The position numbers and the translations under genes are program-made. The notes under the pieces are model-generated. The model had not been told where the DNA came from. It searched no databases and saw only the letters and a list, made by a program, of their open reading frames with translations. From Desulfovibrio sp. Marseille-P6017 (GTDB lineage Bacteria > Bacillota_A > Clostridia > Peptostreptococcales > Peptostreptococcaceae), in the NCBI GenBank assembly GCA_900604495.1, contig UWOR01000002.1, forward strand, positions 1-64,000: a stretch of DNA of 64,000 nt. The letters are read 5' to 3'. Shown one piece after another: positions 44,261 through 55,228 of this stretch (its first letter is position 1; each line of letters opens with the position of its first letter).

Positions 44261-45522
44261 ACGAAAGTACAAGAATTTCTCTAGAAAGAGCTTCAGAATT
44301 AAAATCAAGAATAGAAGATTATATTGAAATAAGAAAACAAATTCCAAATGGATTGGAATTAGAAGAAGAAATAGATAAAAGAAAAAAACATATATTAAGT
44401 GTTCTAGGCGGAACAGAAGAAAATTGGAATGATTACAAATGGCAGTTATCAAATAGAATAACAGATGTAGATACATTGTCTAAAATATTAAAATTAACAC
44501 AAAAAGAAATAAATCAAATCAAAGAAGTTGAAGGTCAATTTAGATGGGCCATATCTCCATATTATTTAAGTTTAATTAATCCTGAGGATATTGTTGATCC
44601 AATAAAATTAATGTCTATACCATCGTTTATAGAATTAGAAGATGAACAAAGTGATTTAGATCCAATGGGAGAAGAATTTACAAATCCTGCAGGAAGCATA
44701 ACTAGAAGATATCCAGATAGATTAATAATAAATGTTACAAATGAATGTGCTATGTACTGTAGACATTGTCAAAGAAGACGTAATATAGGACAAAAAGATT
44801 GTCAACAATCAAAAGAAGTTTTACAACAATCTATAGATTATGTAAGAGAAAATACTGAGATAAGAGATGTACTTATCACAGGAGGTGATCCATTAACATT
44901 AAATGATAGTATGTTAGAATGGATAATAAGTGAACTAAGAAAAATAAAACATGTTGACTATATAAGGTTAGGAACAAGAACACTAGTTACTATGCCTCAA
45001 AGAATTACTGACGAATTTTGTGATATGATAAAAAAATATCATCCAATATATATAAATACACATTTTAATCATCCTATGGAAATTACAAAAGAAACTAAAA
45101 AAGCGTGTGAAAAATTAGCTAATATCGGTGTTCCATTAGGAAATCAAGCTGTTTTATTAAATGGTGTAAATAATGATAAATTTATAATGAGATATTTAAA
45201 TCATGAATTATTAAAAATAAGGGTAAGACCATATTATATATTCCATAGTAAGCATGTAAAAGGAACTAGACACTTTAATACATCAGTGGATGATGGAATG
45301 GAAATAATGGAGTATTTAAGAGGATATACGTCTGGTATGGCTATACCAACATACATAATAAATGCTCCAAAGGGTAAAGGTAAAACTCCTTTACTTCCTC
45401 AATATTTAATATCAAAAGGAACAGATTATATTAAGATAAGAACTTGGGAAGGCGAAGTTATAAAAGTTGAAGATACTCCAGCGAAGGATATAAAATCTTT
45501 AATAAAAAATACTTTAGCTTAA
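44257..45522 (+). CDS. eam: Glutamate 2,3-aminomutase (radical SAM, PLP)
   Basis: A 421-residue member of the lysine 2,3-aminomutase family. The radical SAM cluster motif is C164-x3-C168-x2-C171 (CAMYCRHC). The PLP lysine lies in the glycine/lysine-rich PKGKGK (about K376, equivalent to PGGGGK). At the positions of the lysine-binding aspartates of lysine aminomutase (Asp293 and Asp330) this protein has Lys332 and Asn369. That change is the published mark of glutamate 2,3-aminomutase. It converts L-glutamate to beta-glutamate, a compatible solute. A terminator follows. Confidence 0.85.
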   Translation: MNESTRISLERASELKSRIEDYIEIRKQIPNGLELEEEIDKRKKHILSVLGGTEENWNDYKWQLSNRITDVDTLSKILKLTQKEINQIKEVEGQFRWAISPYYLSLINPEDIVDPIKLMSIPSFIELEDEQSDLDPMGEEFTNPAGSITRRYPDRLIINVTNECAMYCRHCQRRRNIGQKDCQQSKEVLQQSIDYVRENTEIRDVLITGGDPLTLNDSMLEWIISELRKIKHVDYIRLGTRTLVTMPQRITDEFCDMIKKYHPIYINTHFNHPMEITKETKKACEKLANIGVPLGNQAVLLNGVNNDKFIMRYLNHELLKIRVRPYYIFHSKHVKGTRHFNTSVDDGMEIMEYLRGYTSGMAIPTYIINAPKGKGKTPLLPQYLISKGTDYIKIRTWEGEVIKVEDTPAKDIKSLIKNTLA

Positions 45523-45534
45523 ATAAAATTATAG

Positions 45535-45580
45535 AAAAAAGGCTTAAAATTTTAACAATTTTAAGCCTTTTTTTTTATTA
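45535..45580 (+). terminator. Intrinsic terminator after eam
   Basis: AGGCTTAAAATT / AATTTTAAGCCT stem with a TTAAC loop, flanked by an A run and nine T. Confidence 0.85.
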
Positions 45581-45672
45581 GTTTTAATTAGTAAAATTTA
45601 TTATAAATAACATTTAAGTTATTTATCAGCTAAAATAATATAACCGTGCTAAATAATTAATATTAATTCTTA

Positions 45673-46983
45673 CTATATAGCTTCTTTTATACTATTATTT
45701 TTGAATTTTTCTATTCTTTGCTTATTTAATTTATTCATACCTATAGATGCAGTTACAAGAGATGTATAACATACTCCTATAAACACTAATATAGTTGTCC
45801 ATGCAACGCTGTATCCTGCTTTATCAACTAATAATGCGAATACAGATGAACCAGCAGCAAATCCAACAGCAAAGAATATTTGAACTACTCCTAATATTGC
45901 ACCGAATTCTTTTTTACCAAAGAATGAACCTGCAAGTAAAGATGGTCCCATCATATAAGCGAATACAGAAAGACCTTTTAACGCAGCGAATACTTGAGCA
46001 AGTATTGGCATTTGTCCAGCGAACATTAATGCTAAACAAGAAGTAGCAGCTAATATAGCAGCAACTATTAGACCTTTAGTTACACCTAACTTATCAAATA
46101 TTATTCCACCAAATAGGTTTCCACCTAAAGAACATAAAGCGAATATAGAACCAACCATACCAACTATCATAGGGTCTATTTTTAAGTGAAGTTTTAAGTA
46201 AGCTGGATATTGAACTGCTAAAGCAGAAACATACATTCCTAAGAAGAATAATCCTAATGCAAATATCCAGAAGAATTTTATATTTTTAACTTCATTTAAA
46301 GAATATCCCCAATCGATTTCTTCGCTATCAGAAGATTTATCTTCAACATTACTGTTCGATTTACCTTTAACAATCTCAGAGCTATCTTTGGGCATTCTTA
46401 AGAATAATAGCGTTATTGGTATACCTACAGCTAATGAAAGTAAACCGAAAAGTAAGTAAGATTTAGATGCACCATTATTAGCTAATGAGAAAGCTGTTAT
46501 TTGTTGTAAGAATATATTACCTATAGATCCTCCAGCAAAAGCAAGTCCTAGAGCTTTTCCTTTAGATAATTCATCAAACCAACCATTTATTAAAAGTGGA
46601 ACTCCTATTGAAGATATTGCAGCAGTACCAACTTGAACAATACCTGCAACTATGTAGAATTGCCATAATTCTTTACACATAGAAAAGGCTAAGAAACCTC
46701 CACCAGAAAGAATTGTTCCTAATAAGTACATAGTTTTAAGGTTTATTTTGTTATACATAGCTCCTATGAATGGAGATGCTATTGCTGATACAATTGTACC
46801 TAATGTAAATATTAGTGAAAAACCAGCAAGTGTAAAACCATTTTCTTCTACGACATAACTTACGAATTGAGGTTGTATATTAGATGCAACTCCAAAAGGT
46901 ATAGCTTGTATAAGCATGCAAGCTACAACTATAAGCCAGCCTGTAGCAAACTTAGACTTTTTATTGTTACTTAAAGTAGTCAT
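45673..46983 (-). CDS. MFS transporter (OFA/oxalate-formate antiporter-like)
   Basis: A 436-residue major facilitator protein with twelve predicted helices in two halves and a charged central loop (about 205-230). The N-terminal pattern WLIVVACMLIQAIPFGVASN and the conserved GGNLFGGIIFDKLG loop resemble the OFA family of organic-acid transporters. The substrate is unknown. It is divergent from the HTH regulator at 47248, and the amidohydrolase gene follows that regulator, suggesting import of a compound that the amidohydrolase then hydrolyses. GGAG precedes the start. Confidence 0.85.
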   Translation of the reverse strand: MTTLSNNKKSKFATGWLIVVACMLIQAIPFGVASNIQPQFVSYVVEENGFTLAGFSLIFTLGTIVSAIASPFIGAMYNKINLKTMYLLGTILSGGGFLAFSMCKELWQFYIVAGIVQVGTAAISSIGVPLLINGWFDELSKGKALGLAFAGGSIGNIFLQQITAFSLANNGASKSYLLFGLLSLAVGIPITLLFLRMPKDSSEIVKGKSNSNVEDKSSDSEEIDWGYSLNEVKNIKFFWIFALGLFFLGMYVSALAVQYPAYLKLHLKIDPMIVGMVGSIFALCSLGGNLFGGIIFDKLGVTKGLIVAAILAATSCLALMFAGQMPILAQVFAALKGLSVFAYMMGPSLLAGSFFGKKEFGAILGVVQIFFAVGFAAGSSVFALLVDKAGYSVAWTTILVFIGVCYTSLVTASIGMNKLNKQRIEKFKNNSIKEAI

Positions 46984-47109
46984 TTTGCTTTTTCTCCTTT
47001 TTTTATTTAATTTTAGTCTCGATAAATGTCACAATCAGTCAGAATTTGTTTACCGAACAATAAAATACTATCATAGAAAAACTTGAAAAGAACATTACAA
47101 CAGAGAGTA

Positions 47110-47124
47110 AACTTGAATCAAGTT
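47110..47124. promoter_or_regulatory. Palindromic operator candidate between MFS and regulator genes
   Basis: AACTTGA-A-TCAAGTT is a perfect 7-1-7 palindrome, with a further CTTGAA half-site nearby at 47082. A related palindrome lies before the amidohydrolase gene (48769-48783). Both are likely binding sites for the regulator encoded at 47248. Confidence 0.45.
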
Positions 47125-47247
47125 GAATAAAAATACAAAAAAATTCAATAAAAAAATGTATAAAATAATTTATACTTAGAATAATGGAACAAAGTTAATT
47201 GAATAATAAGTAGTACTAACAAATTTAAAATAAGCGGAGGAAAGTAA

Positions 47248-48753
47248 GTGAGAAGTATTACATTTGGAGAATTACTGGAAAAATTACTGTATTTATCAAA
47301 TCAAAAGAAAAGCGCGTTAGCAAATGCATTAGGATATGATGACTCATATATAAGTAAATGGATTAATGGTAAGAATTTACCAACTCAAAAAGGTATATCA
47401 AGTATATGTAAGTCAACATCAGAATTCATAGTTAATTCCCTTACAGCTACTTCAATGCAAGATATTCTTGATTACTTTGAAATGGGTGCTGATATAGACA
47501 ATACAAATATATTAAAACAATATATTGAAGAATATTTAAAAGAAGCGTATATGCAAACGTCTCAAAAGAGTTTGCCAAATGTATATAAAAATACACATTG
47601 TGAAGATCATTACAATGGAATGATTCATATTAATCCTAGATTGAGAAAAAAATATCTATCTAAAGATTTAGAAGCATATATTACTAAAGTTAATAAACTA
47701 GATTTAATAATCTATGCTAATCTATATAAGTTAAATATTAGTGATAAGATGTCAATTGCACGTATGAAATATGATTTATCTAAAACGGAAGATCATAGTA
47801 CGTTAAAGATTAGATTTTTAACAGGTTTTAGTGGTGATGACAAAGATATAATATTTAATACCATATTATTGATAAATCTTATTACACTTTATCCTAAAAT
47901 GAAGTTTGAAATATATAATTGTAATATTAACTCTGATTCTATAATTTCAGTTATAAAAAATAGAATATTCCATAGTGCGGTTTACTCTGGAGGAGATCAG
48001 TGTTTATTTACAACTATGTCAAGAGAAAAAAGAATTGTAGATGATATGTACTATAATTTAGAGGAGATATTAAAAAATAAAGGTAAACCATTGGTAAATA
48101 GTATATCTTCAACAAATTTAATAAAAGAGAAAGTATATACTCAATATATTATGGGGCAAGATTTAAGATTATTAATAGGATCTATGAATGAAATATTCAT
48201 GCCACTAGATATATTTGAAGAAGTATGTAGTTCTACATTTAAGAATGATAAATCTGTTTTAGAGGAAGTAAACAATATAAATATATTTTTACAAAATGTA
48301 ACTTACAAATCAAAGCTAAAAGTTTTAATTTGTGAATCTGAGCTAAAAAGATATATATCTTCTGGAGAGTTAAATTTCTTTAATAATAGAGTGAAATTAA
48401 CATTTGAGCAAAGAGAAAAACATTTAAAATATATTGAAAAAATAATATTAGAATCATCAAAAGTTGAAGTTAAGCTTATAGAGAGTAGTTTAATAGATAC
48501 ATTTAAGGAAAATAAAAACCCAACTATATATCTATCAAGAAGTATAAATATATTACCTAAAGATATAGATAATGGAGTAGGTGATTATGAAATAATAAAC
48601 GATACTGAGTTTAAGGGTATATGTGATAAATTCTTTGATACTATTTGGAATAGTGATGAATCTTCAATAATTAGTGATAAAGAAGAAATACTAGAACGTA
48701 TAAATAAAGCAATAGCCTATGCTAAAATTGTTAATAAAAATTATAAAAATTAA
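47248..48753 (+). CDS. HTH (XRE-like) transcriptional regulator with large C-terminal domain
   Basis: A 501-residue protein starting at GTG 47248 (CGGAGG upstream). The first 65 residues form a lambda-repressor-like helix-turn-helix (SNQKKSALANALGYDDSYIS, then KWINGKNLPTQKGISSICK). The remaining 430 residues are soluble, helix-rich and match no domain I recognise; they may sense the pathway substrate. It lies between the divergent MFS gene and the amidohydrolase gene, both of which have CTTGAA palindromes upstream, so local control is probable. Confidence 0.7.
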   Translation: MRSITFGELLEKLLYLSNQKKSALANALGYDDSYISKWINGKNLPTQKGISSICKSTSEFIVNSLTATSMQDILDYFEMGADIDNTNILKQYIEEYLKEAYMQTSQKSLPNVYKNTHCEDHYNGMIHINPRLRKKYLSKDLEAYITKVNKLDLIIYANLYKLNISDKMSIARMKYDLSKTEDHSTLKIRFLTGFSGDDKDIIFNTILLINLITLYPKMKFEIYNCNINSDSIISVIKNRIFHSAVYSGGDQCLFTTMSREKRIVDDMYYNLEEILKNKGKPLVNSISSTNLIKEKVYTQYIMGQDLRLLIGSMNEIFMPLDIFEEVCSSTFKNDKSVLEEVNNINIFLQNVTYKSKLKVLICESELKRYISSGELNFFNNRVKLTFEQREKHLKYIEKIILESSKVEVKLIESSLIDTFKENKNPTIYLSRSINILPKDIDNGVGDYEIINDTEFKGICDKFFDTIWNSDESSIISDKEEILERINKAIAYAKIVNKNYKN

Positions 48754-48768
48754 ATACTCTAGAATTAA

Positions 48769-48783
48769 CTTGAATTATTCAAG
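48769..48783 (+). promoter_or_regulatory. Palindromic operator candidate before the amidohydrolase gene
   Basis: CTTGAAT-T-ATTCAAG is a perfect 7-1-7 palindrome sharing the CTTGA/TCAAG half-sites with 47110-47124. A -35-like TTGACT lies downstream at 48834-48839, so the site is placed for an activator. Confidence 0.45.
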
Positions 48784-48919
48784 GTAATATTGAATTAATT
48801 GAAAAAGAGCATATTAAAAAGATTTTTATACAGTTGACTTATTTTTTAAAAGGAATTAATCTTAAATCATGTTTTAAAAATGTTTGAAACATAAATGCGA
48901 TCGTAAGGGAGATAAAGTA

Positions 48920-50551
48920 ATGACTAGAAAAATTTATTTTAATGGAAATATAATAACTGTAGATAAGAATGAATCTGTAAAAGAAGCAATAGTAATTGAA
49001 GACGGATTAATTAAAGAGTTAGGAACTAATGAAGAGATACTTTCTAAATATGATGAATCAATTGAAAAAGTGGATCTTTGTGGTAAGACTATGCTTCCAG
49101 GATTTATAGATCCACATGGTCATATAGTTCCTGTTGCACAAACATTAATGATAGTTACTTTAGGAGATGTTACATCTAAAGAAGAATTATTAGCTAGATT
49201 AGAAGAGTCATTAAAGAATGATCCTCCTGCTGGAGATAATTGGTTAATAGGATTTGGATATGATAATACTAAATTTGAAGGTGGAGAACATCCAACTAAG
49301 TTTGATTTAGATAAAATAAGCACAGAAATTCCAATATCAGTTTCTCATGCGTCAGGACACTTAGCTGCTGTAAACTCTAAGGCACTAGAATTATATGGTT
49401 ATGTAGGTGAAGATTATGAAGTTCCAGAAGGTGGAGTTGTAAGAACTGTATCTCCTGATTCTAAAGAGCCAAATGGAGTACTTGAAGAAAATGCTATATT
49501 AGATAGTGAAAAGAAAAAAATTGTAAAAGCACCAGGATTTGAAGAAATATTAAAAGCTATGGTTAAAGCTCAAAAATTATATGCATCATTAGGAGTAACA
49601 ACAACTCAAGATGCATCTGTTGAAGAAGCTAACGGATACAACCATATATTAGGAGCATGTGCTCAAAATAATATGTTAATAATAGATGTTGTAGGTCTTG
49701 CTACTCAACCATCAACTAAAAACTTAATGAAGGATGAAGGTACTCCAAAAAGAGAATACTTCAATCATTATAAATTAGCAGGCGCTAAAACTTGGTTAGA
49801 TGGTTCACCTCAAGGATTTACAGCTTGGTTAAGTAATCCATATCATGTTGTACCAGAAGGACAACCAGCAGATTACTGTGGATATGGAACTCAAACTGAT
49901 GATGTAGTAACTCAATACTTTGTTGATTGTATAAACATGAACATTCAAGTTCATACTCATGTAAATGGTGATGAGGCTTGTGAACAATTCTTAAGATGTT
50001 ATGAAAGAGCTGTTGAAATAACAGGACATGGAACAGAATTAAGACCGGTTATGGTTCACTGTCAAGCTTTAAGATATGATCAGTTAGATAGAGTAAAAGC
50101 TTTAGGTGCTGTACCTACATTCTTTAATGACCATGTAAGATTCTGGGGAGATTTACACCATGATGAAGTTTTTGGTCCAGAAAGAGCTCAAAACATATCT
50201 CCAATGGGATGGGCATTAGAAAAAGGAATTAAGTTTACTATACATCAAGATCCACCAGTAAAAATGCCTAACCAGATATTAGGTATACACAATGCTGTAA
50301 ACAGAAAGACTGAATCTGGTAGAGTTTTAGGTGAGCATCAAAGAATATCAGTAATGGAAGCTATAAAAGCTGTTACTATAAATGGAGCATATCAGTATTT
50401 CGAAGAAGACACTAAAGGGTCATTAGAACCAGGTAAAGTAGCTGATATAGTTATAGTTGATAAAGATTTATTAAGCATACCAGTTGAAGAATTAGAAACT
50501 GTACAAGTTTTAGAAACTATAAAAGAAGGAAATACAATTTTTAAAAAATAA
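48920..50551 (+). CDS. Amidohydrolase family protein (YtcJ-like, metal-dependent)
   Basis: A 543-residue amidohydrolase-superfamily enzyme. The metal-binding HxH motif appears in GFIDPHGHIVP near the N-terminus, further histidines in VHTHVNGDE and VHCQALRYDQ, and the late aspartate region in FTIHQDPPV. The C-terminal KGSLEPGKVADIVIVDKD is the usual composite-domain end of YtcJ-like (amidohydrolase_3) proteins. It hydrolyses an amide or related bond of an unknown substrate. The ATG at 48920 is chosen over 48884 because AAGGGAG lies just before it. Probably co-regulated with the MFS transporter. Confidence 0.85.
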   Translation: MTRKIYFNGNIITVDKNESVKEAIVIEDGLIKELGTNEEILSKYDESIEKVDLCGKTMLPGFIDPHGHIVPVAQTLMIVTLGDVTSKEELLARLEESLKNDPPAGDNWLIGFGYDNTKFEGGEHPTKFDLDKISTEIPISVSHASGHLAAVNSKALELYGYVGEDYEVPEGGVVRTVSPDSKEPNGVLEENAILDSEKKKIVKAPGFEEILKAMVKAQKLYASLGVTTTQDASVEEANGYNHILGACAQNNMLIIDVVGLATQPSTKNLMKDEGTPKREYFNHYKLAGAKTWLDGSPQGFTAWLSNPYHVVPEGQPADYCGYGTQTDDVVTQYFVDCINMNIQVHTHVNGDEACEQFLRCYERAVEITGHGTELRPVMVHCQALRYDQLDRVKALGAVPTFFNDHVRFWGDLHHDEVFGPERAQNISPMGWALEKGIKFTIHQDPPVKMPNQILGIHNAVNRKTESGRVLGEHQRISVMEAIKAVTINGAYQYFEEDTKGSLEPGKVADIVIVDKDLLSIPVEELETVQVLETIKEGNTIFKK

Positions 50552-50595
50552 ACTATAATAATGCTATCAAGTAATAAATTGAGTATAAAATTGTC

Positions 50596-50643
50596 AAAAA
50601 TAAAAGTCTATTTCATTCAATATGAAATAGACTTTTATTTTTT
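50596..50643. terminator. Bidirectional terminator after the amidohydrolase gene
   Basis: AATAAAAGTCTATTTCAT / ATGAAATAGACTTTTATT perfect stem between convergent genes. Confidence 0.85.
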
Positions 50644-50645
50644 AT

Positions 50646-51737
50646 TTAATTACTTAGATCAATATTTTTTGATTCAACAAACTTGACAATATATATTTTT
50701 AAGACACCCATTATAGGCACTGATAAAATCATTCCAGGTATTCCAAAGAATCCTCCACCTACTGTAACTGCAAGTATTGTTAAAAATGGACTAAGTCCAA
50801 GTTGACCTCCAACTATTTTAGGTTCAATTACAGCAACTTCTATTTGCTGAACTAAAATCAAATATATTAAAGAGAACATGGCTATTTTAGGATCATAAAA
50901 TAAGTTGATTATTACAACTGGCGTCATTCCTATAACAGGACCAAAGTACGGGATTAAGTTCATGAAACCTACTAAAGTACCAAATAGAATGGAATACTTA
51001 GATCCTATAAAATAAAGACCTATTGCTGATAATAACCCAACTATAGCTGAATCTAAAATTTTTCCCGAGAAATATTTACCGATATTAGAGTTTAAATTAC
51101 TACAAATATCTAATATTAAATTTCCAAACTTTCTGCCAAAAACTATGTACACCGATTTTTTAGAAAAAGATAAGAAACTTTCTTTTTCTAAAAGAATATA
51201 AAAACATATAATAAATGCTAAACAAAATTGTATTATAAATTTACCTATAGAAAATGTAGTATTGAATATATTACCAATATAACCTATAAATAAGTTGCTA
51301 AATTGAGGCATAGCAGACATAATTTTATTCATAACATCTTTTAAGGTATTAGGGTCAATAGTTTTTAAGCTTTCACCAAACTTAAATAAAAAATCTTGAG
51401 TTTGCTTAGCATAAGTTGGTAATTGATTTACTATATCAGAAATACTTTCAATTAAAGATGGAACTGTAAAAATTATAAATCCGCCAAGTAAAATAAGAAA
51501 AAATCCATAGGTTATAAATAACGAAAATATCCTCTTTAACTTAAGTTTTTTTTCAATAAAATTTACAACTGGATTAAGTATGTAAGCTAATATAAATGCT
51601 ATTACAAATGGAGTAAGTAATGATAATAATAAGCTTACTATACTAAAAAAATAATCATAGTTATCTATAAATTTAATTAATATATATGAGACAACTACAG
51701 TAAGCACAATATTTAAGTAAATCTTTTTTTCTTTCAA
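50646..51737 (-). CDS. AI-2E family transporter (YtvI/PerM-like)
   Basis: A 363-residue membrane protein of the AI-2E/UPF0118 family. The typical ends are seen: two N-terminal helices with LLTPFVIAFILAYILNPVVN, a soluble middle, and the C-terminal signature GFMNLIPYFGPVIGM followed by QIEVAVIEPKIVGGQLGLSP. Members export AI-2, act as Na+/H+ antiporters, or function in sporulation (YtvI-like); the role here is undetermined. The start is TTG 51737 after AAAGGATG. It is divergent from cspBA. Confidence 0.85.
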   Translation of the reverse strand: MKEKKIYLNIVLTVVVSYILIKFIDNYDYFFSIVSLLLSLLTPFVIAFILAYILNPVVNFIEKKLKLKRIFSLFITYGFFLILLGGFIIFTVPSLIESISDIVNQLPTYAKQTQDFLFKFGESLKTIDPNTLKDVMNKIMSAMPQFSNLFIGYIGNIFNTTFSIGKFIIQFCLAFIICFYILLEKESFLSFSKKSVYIVFGRKFGNLILDICSNLNSNIGKYFSGKILDSAIVGLLSAIGLYFIGSKYSILFGTLVGFMNLIPYFGPVIGMTPVVIINLFYDPKIAMFSLIYLILVQQIEVAVIEPKIVGGQLGLSPFLTILAVTVGGGFFGIPGMILSVPIMGVLKIYIVKFVESKNIDLSN

Positions 51738-51899
51738 AACAACACATCCTTTTAGTCATATAAATTAAATTAACTTCAATATAATTAATAGTAGTATTAT
51801 ACAATAAAAATATTAGCAATACCTATAGATTTTATGAAACTTAATAAATATTTAAGAAAATATATAGGTATAAAAATTATTTTCTAGGAGGTGAATGTT

Positions 51900-54800
51900 A
51901 TGGATTATGAAGTAATAGTTAAATACAGTGGAGATATATTATTTCTTGAAAGTAAATTAGGCGTTTCTGTTGAAATACTAACACCTATATATGCTATAAT
52001 AACGGCCGAAACAGAAGATCAAATTAGGGATTTACTTTCATATCCTCAGATAGAATATATAGAAAAACCATTCATACTTCAAAGTCAAGATACCCAGAGT
52101 TTCTCAAGTACAGGTATAAGTAATTTTAAAAATAGAAGTGGATTAACTGGAAAAGGAACTTTACTAGGGATAATTGATTCTGGAATTGATTATACATTGC
52201 CAGTATTTAAAGATAGTGAAGGTAAATCAAGAATATTATATTATTGGGATCAAGAAACCCCAGGAAATCCACCAGATGGATTTAAGGAAGGTACATTATA
52301 TACAAATGAAGATATAAACAATGCAATAGAAAGTCAAAGCATACCAATATCATTATCAAACTTTCATGGAACTCATGTCGCAAGTATAGCATCTCAAATT
52401 GCAAGTGAAGCGAATTTAATAGTAGTTAAGGTAGGAAGTAGGACTGTAGATAATTATTCAAGAAGCACGGAATTTATGAGAGCCATAAAGTTTATATTAG
52501 ATAGGGCTTTAGAATTACAAATGCCAGTGGCAATAAATATGAGCTACGGAAGTAATGAAGGATCTCATAGGGGATTATCATTATTTGATCAATATATAGA
52601 TGATATGTGCTTATTTTGGAAAAATAATATTGTTGTTGCAGCGGGAAATAATAGGAATAAAGGTGGACATAAAAATATAAAATTAGAAAATGAAATTGAG
52701 GAAGTTGAATTTACTATAGGTGAAAATGAAAGAGTCATAAATATAAATATATGGCCTAATTTTGCAGATGATTTTAATGTGTACTTAGTAAATCCTTCAA
52801 ATCAAAAAACTCAGTCAATTTCTTTAACATCAGGTGAAGTAAGAAATTCAATAGGAACAACAAGAATAAAAGGGTATTTTTATCCTATTGCTCCATATTC
52901 ATTACAAAGAAGAGTAACATTTCAACTAACAACAAGTAGTCAAATAACACCTGGAATATGGAAAATAGTGTTCGAACCAGTAAAGATAGTAGAAGGGAAT
53001 ATAGATATATATCTTCCAACATCAGAAGGGTTAAGTAAAGATACTAGATTTCTGACTCCAACAACTGAACTTACAGTAACTGTTCCGGGAACAGCAAGTA
53101 GAGTTATAACTGTAGGAAGTTATAATTCTAAAACAGATGTTGTTTCTATATTTTCTGGTGAAGGTGATTTCGAAAGATGTGCATTTAAGCCAGATATATT
53201 GGCTCCAGGAGAAGAAATATTATCCTACTTACCTGGAGGTAATCAAGGCGCTTTAAGTGGAACTAGTATGGCTACTCCACATGTTACAGGAGTATGTTCT
53301 TTACTTTTACAATGGGGAGTTGTAAATAATAATGATCCATTTTTATATTCAGCAAAGCTTAAGGCACTATTATTAAAATCAGCAAGAAGAGTTGAATATA
53401 TATCTTATCCAAATAGTCTAAGAGGGTATGGGTTATTAAATTTAGCAACACTAGAATTAGATCAATTAGCAGATCTTAATGAAGATTTAGATTATTTTTA
53501 TAGAAAAAAAACAAGTAGAAGAAAAATAAAGAAAAAGAAAAAAATAAAAAACTATTACTTTAGGCAAAGTAATCTTTTTAATGGAATAATTGTCTTATAT
53601 GAACCAGGGTTTGAAGAAGAATTAAGGAGAGTTGCTCCAGAAGCCGATTTTTTTAAGTTAAGTGATAACTTTGCAATTGTTTTTTTTAATGAAAGTAACT
53701 TAAATGCAATAGCATCATCAATATCTGTTCCTTCTATAACAAGATTACTACCACTTACTAAACTTTCTATATTAGGAAGAATTAATATGGGAACTGAAAA
53801 TGGAGTTAATGCGAATGAAGAAATTGGAGTTAATTTTTTTAAAAATAATCCAGATATAAACTTAAATGGAAGAGGTGTTTTGATAGGGGTATTTGGAAGT
53901 GGAATTGACTATTTGCATCCAGATTTTATATATCCAGATGGAACATCTAAAATATTATATTTATGGGATCAAACAAAAGAAGGAAATCCTCCAGATGGAT
54001 ATACTATAGGAACTGAGTACACTAGAGAACAGATAAATGAAGCTATAGAACAACAAGATTCATCATTATCAACAGATGAGGAAGGATATGGAACTATATT
54101 ATCTGGAATTTGTGCTGGCCTTGGAAATTTAAATAGTGATTATGCAGGAGTTGCAGAAGATGCAGAATTAATAATAGTAAAATTAGCAAAATTTGATGAT
54201 ATTTATAGTAATGCAATGGCTTTGGTAGCAACTCAATATGCTTATGAAAAAGCAGACCAATTAAATATGCCAATAGTTATTAATAATATATATGGAACAA
54301 ACTCATTAGCAGGAATAAGCAGTAGAACTTTAAGTGATAAGATATTTTTTAATAGAGGCACTTGTGTAGTTAGCGCAGTGGGAAATGAGGGAAATGCAGA
54401 AACGCATACAAGTGGAAGGATATTATTTACAGGTGATAATCAAGATATAGAACTTGAGATAGAAAGTGAAGAAGCTAGTTTGACAATAGAAATATGGTTA
54501 AATAAACCAGATACTGCAGAAGCATCTGTTATTAGTCCTACAGGAGAACCAAGCAAACAACCACAAGTAAGCGACTTTTACACATCTGTAGGAAAATTTG
54601 ATTTAGAGGGTACTATTTATGGAATAACATATATATATCCAACAACTTATTCAGGTCAACAACAAATAATTATAAACCTATTAAATGTAAAAACAGGGAT
54701 TTGGAAAATTCGCCTAATCGGTGATTATATAACTAATGGAGTGTATAATGCTTACTTACCCAATAGGGTATTATTAAATCCAGGTACTAAATTTAGAAAC

Positions 54801-55217
54801 CCTAGTCCAGAAAAAACTATAAATTACCCAGCTACATATAGTGATGTCATAGCAGTGGGTGCGTATGATAGTATAAATCGTGGTTTATGGCAAGAATCAT
54901 CGAGAGGGCCTACGATAAGTGGTTTGCTTAAACCGGATATTATAGCTCCAGGTGTAAATATTATAGGACCATATCCTGGAAGTAGATATGCAACCATAAC
55001 AGGAACTGCAGCATCTGCAAGTTATACTTCAGGATGTGTAGCAATGCTTTTACAATATTTATTAGTAGAAGGTAATTATCCTGATAAAGCCTTTGTTCAA
55101 AAAATAAGGACTTTATTTAGAGCAGGTGCCACTAGAAATAATGATAATATATATCCAAATAATAATTATGGATATGGTATTTTAAATATAAGAGGTGTTT
55201 TTGAAATACTTAGATAG
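51900..55217 (+). CDS. cspBA: CspBA: germination subtilisin-like protease CspB fused to pseudoprotease CspA
   Basis: A 1105-residue tandem subtilase. The first half (CspB, about 1-530) has an intact triad: Asp93 (GIIDSGID), His156 (FHGTHVA) and Ser456 (GTSMATPH). It should activate the cortex hydrolase pro-SleC when spores germinate. A basic linker (535-550) joins the second half (CspA, about 555-1105), in which all three catalytic positions are lost: Gly666 for Asp (VFGSGID), Tyr730 for His (EGYGTIL), Ala1037 for Ser (GTAASAS). This mirrors C. difficile CspBA. The ATG at 51900 follows AGGAGGTG; GTG 51891 is inside that site. Confidence 0.95.
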   Translation: MDYEVIVKYSGDILFLESKLGVSVEILTPIYAIITAETEDQIRDLLSYPQIEYIEKPFILQSQDTQSFSSTGISNFKNRSGLTGKGTLLGIIDSGIDYTLPVFKDSEGKSRILYYWDQETPGNPPDGFKEGTLYTNEDINNAIESQSIPISLSNFHGTHVASIASQIASEANLIVVKVGSRTVDNYSRSTEFMRAIKFILDRALELQMPVAINMSYGSNEGSHRGLSLFDQYIDDMCLFWKNNIVVAAGNNRNKGGHKNIKLENEIEEVEFTIGENERVININIWPNFADDFNVYLVNPSNQKTQSISLTSGEVRNSIGTTRIKGYFYPIAPYSLQRRVTFQLTTSSQITPGIWKIVFEPVKIVEGNIDIYLPTSEGLSKDTRFLTPTTELTVTVPGTASRVITVGSYNSKTDVVSIFSGEGDFERCAFKPDILAPGEEILSYLPGGNQGALSGTSMATPHVTGVCSLLLQWGVVNNNDPFLYSAKLKALLLKSARRVEYISYPNSLRGYGLLNLATLELDQLADLNEDLDYFYRKKTSRRKIKKKKKIKNYYFRQSNLFNGIIVLYEPGFEEELRRVAPEADFFKLSDNFAIVFFNESNLNAIASSISVPSITRLLPLTKLSILGRINMGTENGVNANEEIGVNFFKNNPDINLNGRGVLIGVFGSGIDYLHPDFIYPDGTSKILYLWDQTKEGNPPDGYTIGTEYTREQINEAIEQQDSSLSTDEEGYGTILSGICAGLGNLNSDYAGVAEDAELIIVKLAKFDDIYSNAMALVATQYAYEKADQLNMPIVINNIYGTNSLAGISSRTLSDKIFFNRGTCVVSAVGNEGNAETHTSGRILFTGDNQDIELEIESEEASLTIEIWLNKPDTAEASVISPTGEPSKQPQVSDFYTSVGKFDLEGTIYGITYIYPTTYSGQQQIIINLLNVKTGIWKIRLIGDYITNGVYNAYLPNRVLLNPGTKFRNPSPEKTINYPATYSDVIAVGAYDSINRGLWQESSRGPTISGLLKPDIIAPGVNIIGPYPGSRYATITGTAASASYTSGCVAMLLQYLLVEGNYPDKAFVQKIRTLFRAGATRNNDNIYPNNNYGYGILNIRGVFEILR

Positions 55218-55228
55218 TGGGGGAGATT

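Noticed and set aside
44257..45522. Lysine 2,3-aminomutase
   Set aside because: The lysine-binding aspartates are replaced by Lys332 and Asn369, as in glutamate 2,3-aminomutase.
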